Assembly: GCA_041394905.1 (NCBI GenBank)
Contig: JAWKHJ010000026.1
Coordinates: 1-64,000 of the forward strand
Reading direction: 5' to 3'
From: RI-231 sp041394905
GTDB taxonomy: Bacteria > Acidobacteriota > Terriglobia > Bryobacterales > UBA6623
Length of the DNA stretch: 64,000 nucleotides
The notes beneath the pieces were generated by a model that did not search any database, was not told the origin of the DNA, and saw nothing but the letters and a program-made list of their open reading frames with translations. The translations under genes were made by a program, and so were the position numbers. The stretch's first letter is position 1; each line of letters opens with the position of its first letter. Positions 58,972-64,000 of this stretch are shown piece by piece.

Positions 58972-60742
58972 CTACGGCTGCGTGTGCTTTAGCAGCAACT
59001 CGTAATTCTGCCGTGCCATCGTCTGGCTCGGATCGATCGCCAGCGCGGTCTCGAGCTCGAGGCGTGCTTCGTCGACCGCGCCGCGGCGAGCAAGGCCGCG
59101 CCGAGATTCGCGTGCGCGGAAGCCAGGAACGGGTTCGCGGCCGTCGCAGCGCGAAGCTCGCCAGCGCCTCGTCCGGCGCGCCCGCTTCCTGCTGCGCGAG
59201 TCCGCGGTTGACGAGCACGTCGGCAGCGAGCGGATCGATCTCGAGCGCGTGGCCATAGTAGGCGTCAGCTTCCTCGAAGCGGCCCATGTCGGCGAGCACG
59301 TTGGCGAGATTGTTGTAGGTCTGGACGCGGCGCGGGTCGCGCACGAGCGCGGAGCGGTAGTTGCGCTCGGCCTCGGGCAGCCGGCCAAGCGCAGCTTGCG
59401 CTTCGGCCAGCGCAAAGTAGGGCTCTGCGAAGTGCACGTCCGTGGCGGCAAGCGTTGAGGAGAGCCGCGCGATGCCCGCATCGAGGTTCGCCTTTTCTCG
59501 CACCTGCGCGATGCCCCAGTAGAGATCGCCAAGCGGAATACCGGCGAGCGATTTCGGATAAAGGGGAACCACTTCGCCGCGATAGGTCTGCTCGGCGTCG
59601 GTCTTTTCAGCAAGCGGAGCGAGCAGGTCGCCCGGCGGAGGCCGCCGCGCGATCTTGTGGTCCGTCATCACCACGTGGACGACGTCTTCCGTGCGGCGGC
59701 GCGGCATGTGGCAAGCGACGCAATCGGTCTGCGAGGCTTGGTGGGTTGCGGCAAGCGCGGGTTGCTCATGGCACTCTAAGCAGGCGCGCCGGTATCGCTC
59801 GGCGCGAGCTTCTGGTGCGGGCCGATCATGCGGGTTGTGGCAGGCCACGCAGGTCAGCCGTTCCTCGCTGCGGAGGAAGCATTCGGACTGGCGCATCCGA
59901 TAAGCCGCGCTGACGATCTCGAACTTCTCATCCCACCCCTTGCCGGGTGCGTGGTCGAAATGGACAACGTAGTCCTCGAGCGGCTGCCCCGGCTGGTAAT
60001 CGTAGAACGTCCGCTCGAAGCGCCGCACGGTCTCGGGCAGGCGAAACGTCGTCGACTCGAAGTGGCACTGCATGCACACCTCGTTCGCCCGAGCAGCCTG
60101 GAGCTTGGCCGGGTTGACGATGTCGGTCGCCTTAGCCGACGCGGCGTGTTTCTCCCCCGGCCCGTGGCAGCGCGCGCAGTCGATGCCGAGTGGAAGCGCA
60201 GCGGGGAAACGCGGGTCGTCATCGCGCCCGGGACGCGCCGCCTCGGCGGGAACGTCCGGGTAGGCATTGTGGCAGAACATGCAGCGGTTGTTGACGAGGC
60301 GCGTGAAGCCAGCATGGTTGGGCCGGTCGTAACCCGGCGCCATCGCCCAACGGCCCTCCTGGGCGTACCACGACACGGGCAGCTCGACGATGCGCCCGTC
60401 GGCGGACTGGTGTAGGTAGCTGCGCGCGCGCTCGCCCGAGCCCATCACGTGGGTCACCTTGCGCTCGAGCGTATCCACGCGGCGATCCTTCTCGTCGAGC
60501 CGGTAACGCCGCACGTAGTAGCTGTCGCCACGGCGGAACATCTCGTAAGTGCGCCCGGACGCTTCGTGGCGGAACGAAGTGTCCCAATCTTCGGGCATGT
60601 TGTCCGAGGAAGGCAGGTAGAACGATCGCCCCATCGGCGTCGCCAAATAGTTTCGGACCTCTTTTTCGTGACAGGGGATACACGTCTCGGCTTCGCCCGC
60701 GAAGAGCGGAGCAGCAAGGGAGACAAGGAGCAGCCAGCGCAC
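58972..60742 (-). CDS. Secreted heptaheme c-type cytochrome with TPR domain (frameshifted C-terminus)
   Basis: ~590 residues. Signal peptide VRWLLLVSLAAPLFAGEA. Seven CxxCH heme sites: CIPCH, CMFCH, CARCH, CMQCH, CVACH, CLECH, CVACH (between ~60.68 and ~59.69 kb). A cytochrome c552/c554-like N-terminal half is followed by tetratricopeptide repeats (FAEPYFALAEAQAALGRLPEAERNYRSALVRDPRRVQTYNNLANVLADMGRFEEADAYYGHALEIDP...). The last repeat is split by indels near 59150 and 59090, and resumes as EARLELETALAIDPSQTMARQNYELLLKHTQP. Start GTG 60742 with GGAGG ten bases before. Predicted periplasmic electron carrier or redox enzyme. Confidence 0.85.
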
Positions 60743-60747
60743 CTCGC

Positions 60748-61663
60748 TTAGCCCTCCAGGTGCGGCGCGATCGTCTCCGCCGCGATGCGGTAGCCTTCGC
60801 GCGTCGCGTGGACCGGGTCGACGAAGAGCGCACGTCCGCCGGCGGCGCGAAACTTCGAGGTCAGCTCGACGGCGGCGACGTTCTGCTCGCGTGCGATGTC
60901 GAGCAAGAGCTGCTGGCGAACGTGTGGCGGACCGCCATCCATGCCCGTAGCAGCGGGCCAAACGACGATCACGGGGCGCGCGTTCGCCTCACGCGCAAGG
61001 CGGATGATCGTCCGCACCTCCGCGGCAAACTCGTCTTCGCTCAGACGCGGCCGATCGCCCGGCGTGACGCGGCGCACGAGACGCGTCACGCGATGCCGGC
61101 TGGCTCGCCCGCACGCTCGGCGGCCAGCAACTCGTGGTGTTCCAGGTCGGACAGGTGGTCCCACACGGTTCTGCCGTTTACCCAGAAGGTGAGGACAACA
61201 ACGTCCGGGCGCAAACGAGGGCCGAGTTGCTCGAGCAGGACACGCCCTTGAAACGCCGTATAACCCGGAACCCCGGCATTGACCGCACGCAGGCCGGGCA
61301 TGAGGCTTTGGCATACCGCAGGGAAGCTTTCGTGGTCATCGACGGGGATGCCAAACGTACAGGAGTCGCCCAAGAAGAGCGCCGTGCGTTGCGCATCCTT
61401 TGCATCCGGCGTCGAGCGTCGGCCGTGTTCGTCGGTCGAGACGGAAAATGGCCACTCCTGCTCGGCGATACGCTCGGCGCAGGCCACTGCGTGCAAGCCC
61501 GACTTGAGTTTCCAAAAGAGCTCGTCGTCGGATTCGAAGATTTTTCCGTTCCCGGAAAAACGGACAGGTTCGTCCGCAAGAAACTCCAGCGCGCGTTTTC
61601 GTCTTCGGCGCGGAGCGCGGCAGGAAACGCGGCCGCGAGCAGCAGTGCGGTCCGCCGCGTCAT
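60748..61663 (-). CDS. Tat-exported SGNH/GDSL hydrolase (frameshifted)
   Basis: ~305 residues from three frames. Leader MTRRTALLLAAAFPAALRAE (ATG 61663); after an indel near 61600, RFSGNGKIFESDDELFWKLKSG, block I TALFLGDSCTFGIPVDDHESFP (Ser nucleophile in GDS-C), NAGVPGYTAFQGRVLLEQLGPRLRPDVVVLTFWVNG (block II/III); and after an indel near 61090, VIVVWPAATGMDGG, ending with VDPVHATREGYRIAAETIAPHL (block V D-x-x-H). Members of this family hydrolyse esters on sugars or lipids. Overlaps the upstream TPR gene by 4 bases (ATGA). Confidence 0.78.
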
Positions 61664-63572
61664 GGTGCGCCTGGCGTCGTCTGCAACTGCGCCAACCCGG
61701 CCGCGGCGGCTTGGCGCGCGCGCTCGTCGCCGGACGCCAGAGCGGCTTGATAGTGGAACGCCGCCTGCTCGTCGTCGCCTTCGTAGGCAAGCAGCCCGGC
61801 CAAGTTGATGTGCGCGGAGACAAACGACGGATCGATCTCCAGCGCGGTCGAAGGCCCGGCGCGCTTCGTCGTAGCGTCCGACCTTCGAGAGTGCGAGCCC
61901 GCGTCCCGCATGCGCGGGAGCTGACCGCGGTCGTACTCGAGACCTTCGCATAGGCATCGACGGCTTCGTCGCCATCGCCCAAACGCGCCAGCGCCTGACC
62001 CAAGTTGGTGTAGACCAATCCTGGTCGCGCCGCATCGCTGGATGCCTCGCCCGGCATGAGCGGCGAGCTCGAGCGCAGGGCATTCTCATCATCGGGACGC
62101 CGCAAAGACAGCGCTGTACGGTAGCGCTCCACCGCTTCGTCGAAGCGTCCTTGATCGTAGAGCACGCCGCCCCAGTTATTGAAAACCTTTGATGATCTCG
62201 GCAGCAGCTGCGCCGCCCTTTCGAGCGAAGCTTCCGCTTCCGGCAACCGCCCAGCGCGCCACAGCTCGAGGCCGAGATTGTAGTGCGGCTCGCCAAGCTC
62301 TGGAGCAGCCTCCGCCAACGACTGCGCCGCTGCGAGCGGCTCATTGGGACGCTCGCGTTCGAGGTTCGCGAGCAACAGCAGCGCACAGCTCAAATAGACC
62401 GCCTGCAGCCAGCCTTTGTCCGCCGGAGACATGCGACGAATCAACTGTCCCGCCCAGGCCTTTGCCTTGGCGGGCGCGCCCACCGCATCGGCAATGTCGA
62501 GATCGGCGCGCGTCGCCTTGTCGCGAACCTTCCAGATAAATCCGTCGTAGTAGTAGTGGAGTGCGTTCGAGGTCACCACGAAGGCGATCAACAATTTCTG
62601 TAAGCCGACATTGGTCACCGCCGCCGTGAAGTAGTTGATTGCGCCATAGGCCAGAATCAGCCCAGCGTAGAAGAGCACTAGGCCGGCGCTCGGCCGAAAC
62701 AAGAAGCGCACGAACGCTGCGACTGGGCCGTTCTTCTTGACGCGATTACGATTGTAGACCCAGACGATGCCGTAGTACTGGATGCAATGGAACGCGGACC
62801 AGACCGTGAAGCCGACCAGAAAATCATCCAGGAACACATAGAGGTAATATGTGGCGCCCAAAAAGATGCCGAGCATCAGCAGCTTACGCCAGCTTACCGG
62901 CCGCCCTTCGCGCCACTCGTTCAGGTGATACCCGACATAGGCCAACGTGAGCAGCGCGCTCACGCTCAAAAGGCCCGTCCGCAATCCCTGCAAAGCCGTA
63001 GCAGAAATCACCGGCAAACCGGCCTGATATCCACGACTCAACAAGCTGTAGCTGTAGTGCGGGCTGACGGCGATCAAAGTGACGTACCACGAGATCGACA
63101 AGCCCCAATCCATCCACGACCCGACCGGACTCACGGCTCCAACCTTGGAGTCGTAAATCCGCATGAAGCCGTAGTGCTGCATCAGCACATGCCAGATGTC
63201 CCAAAGTGAGACGAATACCAGCAGCCCGTGCAACTGCTCTGCGTTGAACCAATAGGCCACGCAGAACAGCGCGGGCGGGGCGATCAGGAACCGCCATTTG
63301 TAGCGCGAAAAGAGCTCCCGGTCGCCATACGCTCGCAGGAAACCTGGGAAATGGTGGCCGAAGGTAAAGAACGCCAGCAGCAGGATGGCAATCTGGCGCG
63401 AGCTAAACCACGCGCGCAGAGGCAGGAAGACCGCGATCACCAGCAGCGGCGCGGCGATGAACAGCAGCATGTCGCGCGCCGGACCGAGGATCCACGGAGA
63501 CGCGGGGGCGGCCGCAGCGGCAGCCGAGGGTATCGGCGCCGCTACTCCGCCCCGCTTGTTCTTGCGCCCCAT
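61660..63572 (-). CDS. His-rich multi-pass membrane protein with C-terminal TPRs (frameshifted C-terminus)
   Basis: ~637 residues. About ten transmembrane helices fill residues ~30-385. They carry histidine clusters FGHHFPGFLRAY, HVLMQHYGFMRIYD, FHCIQYYGIVWVYNRNR and NALHYYYDGFIWKVRDK that could bind a metal or heme. TPRs follow (GEPHYNLGLELWRAGRLPEAEASLERAAQLLPRSSKVFNNWGGVLYDQGRFDEAVERYRTAL, LVYTNLGQALARLGDGDEAVDAYAKV). Indels near 61920 and 61860 shift the end, which resumes as LEIDPSFVSAHINLAGLLAYEGDDEQAAFHYQAALASGD. No family is recognised with certainty. ATG 63572; its stop overlaps the SGNH gene start. Confidence 0.7.
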
Positions 63573-63575
63573 CCG

Positions 63576-64000
63576 CTACTTGAAGTTGCTGTACGGGCCG
63601 ACGTTGCTCCACTCCTCCGCCGCCAGTCCGTCTTGGTCCCACACTACGTCGCCCGCGCGAATCGTCATGGCCGCGCGGATGTTGCGGTCGCCAATCAGCT
63701 TGCCTCGTCCCGAATCCAAGAATTCAAACTGACCGCGTTCGAGCTTCAGGACGGCGATGTCTGCAATGTCGCCCTCCGCCAAGCCGGCAAGGTCGTAGCG
63801 CCGAATCGCCTTGGCTGCGTTCTTGGTTACGCATTCAACGACTTGTTCGAACGTCATGCCCATGTTGAGGAACTTCGACATGACGTTCGTCAAAGTGGCG
63901 TGAGGCAACATGATCGAGCTGGTGTGAATGTCGGTCGAGATGGTATCCGGCAAGAAGCCTTGCTGGATGGCCGGAACCGCGATCCGGAACCACAAGCTGC
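63576..64000 (-). CDS. Amidohydrolase, C-terminal fragment (runs off window)
   Basis: The C-terminal ~141 residues of a metal-dependent amidohydrolase (dihydroorotase/hydantoinase-like, often annotated amidohydrolase/deacetylase). They include DTISTDIHTSSIMLPHATLTNVMSKFLNMGMTFEQVVECVTKNAAKAI, the conserved metal-site Asp region, AGLAEGDIADIAVLKLERGQFEFLD (composite domain) and DVVWDQDGLAAEEW. The 5' part is outside the window. Its stop is 3 bases before the TPR membrane-protein start, so the two are likely co-transcribed. Confidence 0.85.
   Translation of the reverse strand, partial: SLWFRIAVPAIQQGFLPDTISTDIHTSSIMLPHATLTNVMSKFLNMGMTFEQVVECVTKNAAKAIRRYDLAGLAEGDIADIAVLKLERGQFEFLDSGRGKLIGDRNIRAAMTIRAGDVVWDQDGLAAEEWSNVGPYSNFK

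Overview
The window is a GC-rich (roughly 64% by eye), densely packed bacterial chromosome segment. It most likely comes from an Acidobacteriota member of the Solibacteres/Bryobacterales type. This is inferred from a large FtsX/MacB-like permease of the kind described as acidobacterial duplicated orphan permeases, many Tat- or Sec-exported catabolic proteins (sulfatases, Gfo/Idh oxidoreductase, SMP-30 propellers, PhoD), heptaheme cytochrome/TPR proteins, an lpxD gene (Gram-negative envelope) and a flagellar operon. No rRNA, tRNA, insertion sequence, integrase, CRISPR array or phage gene was seen.

Layout. 0-5.5 kb: end of a secreted protein, then a four-gene overlapping operon (ECF sigma factor, membrane anti-sigma factor, ABC ATPase, ABC-2 permease), a 55-codon basic ORF, a lipoprotein and a Tat-exported SMP-30 lactonase. 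5.6-11.5 kb: one giant secreted modular protein (reprolysin-like metalloprotease, cadherin/Ig modules, three near-identical LamG-like repeats, beta-helix). 11.5-13.2 kb: three tandem exported methyltransferase-like genes. 13.2-17.5 kb: two sulfatases, rlmH-rsfS, and a coiled-coil protein with a D-Ala-D-Ala-peptidase-like end. 17.5-25.6 kb: FHA-GAF-SpoIIE phosphatase, Fur regulator, zinc-ribbon protein, LacI regulator, coaD, aminotransferase, ADOP permease. 25.6-37.4 kb: mostly minus-strand metabolic genes (solute:sodium symporter with its small partner, PhyH dioxygenase, a broken PhoD, acyl-CoA dehydrogenase, Gfo/Idh, cinA, NHL protein, pgpA, yacG, rimO). 37.5-38.5 kb: tmRNA and ubiX. 38.6-42 kb: poorly characterised block with an XRE regulator, an intergenic region rich in inverted repeats, a 54-residue secreted Cys peptide and a multi-pass membrane protein. 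42-45.5 kb: coupled glycosyltransferases, prepilin peptidase and lpxD. 45.5-50 kb: a possible structured RNA, O-methyltransferase, DEAD-box helicase with a long leader, hydrolase, DUF4159 protein. 50-57.7 kb: the flagellar operon flgB-flgC-fliE-fliF-fliG-fliH-fliI-fliJ headed by a sigma-54 activator. 57.8-64 kb: FG-GAP protein facing heptaheme cytochrome-TPR, SGNH hydrolase, His-rich membrane TPR protein and a partial amidohydrolase.

A dominant property is the number of single-base frameshifts, clustered at 6.2-8.8, 11.5-17.5, 17.9-18.3, 20.7, 29.1-29.5, 48.0-48.4, 57.2-59.2 and 61.0-61.9 kb, while long genes between them are intact. The LamG repeats give an internal test: copy spacings of 967 and 971 bp become exactly 972 bp (324 codons) when homopolymer indels in copies 1 and 2 are undone. 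Most frameshifts are therefore probably consensus errors at G/C runs, not biology. The exception worth separate attention is an in-frame amber codon in the phoD-like gene. The best candidates for something undescribed are the peptide/membrane-protein block at 40.0-41.9 kb with its paired palindromes, the hairpin-rich stretch at 45.5-45.8 kb, and the exported methyltransferase triplet.
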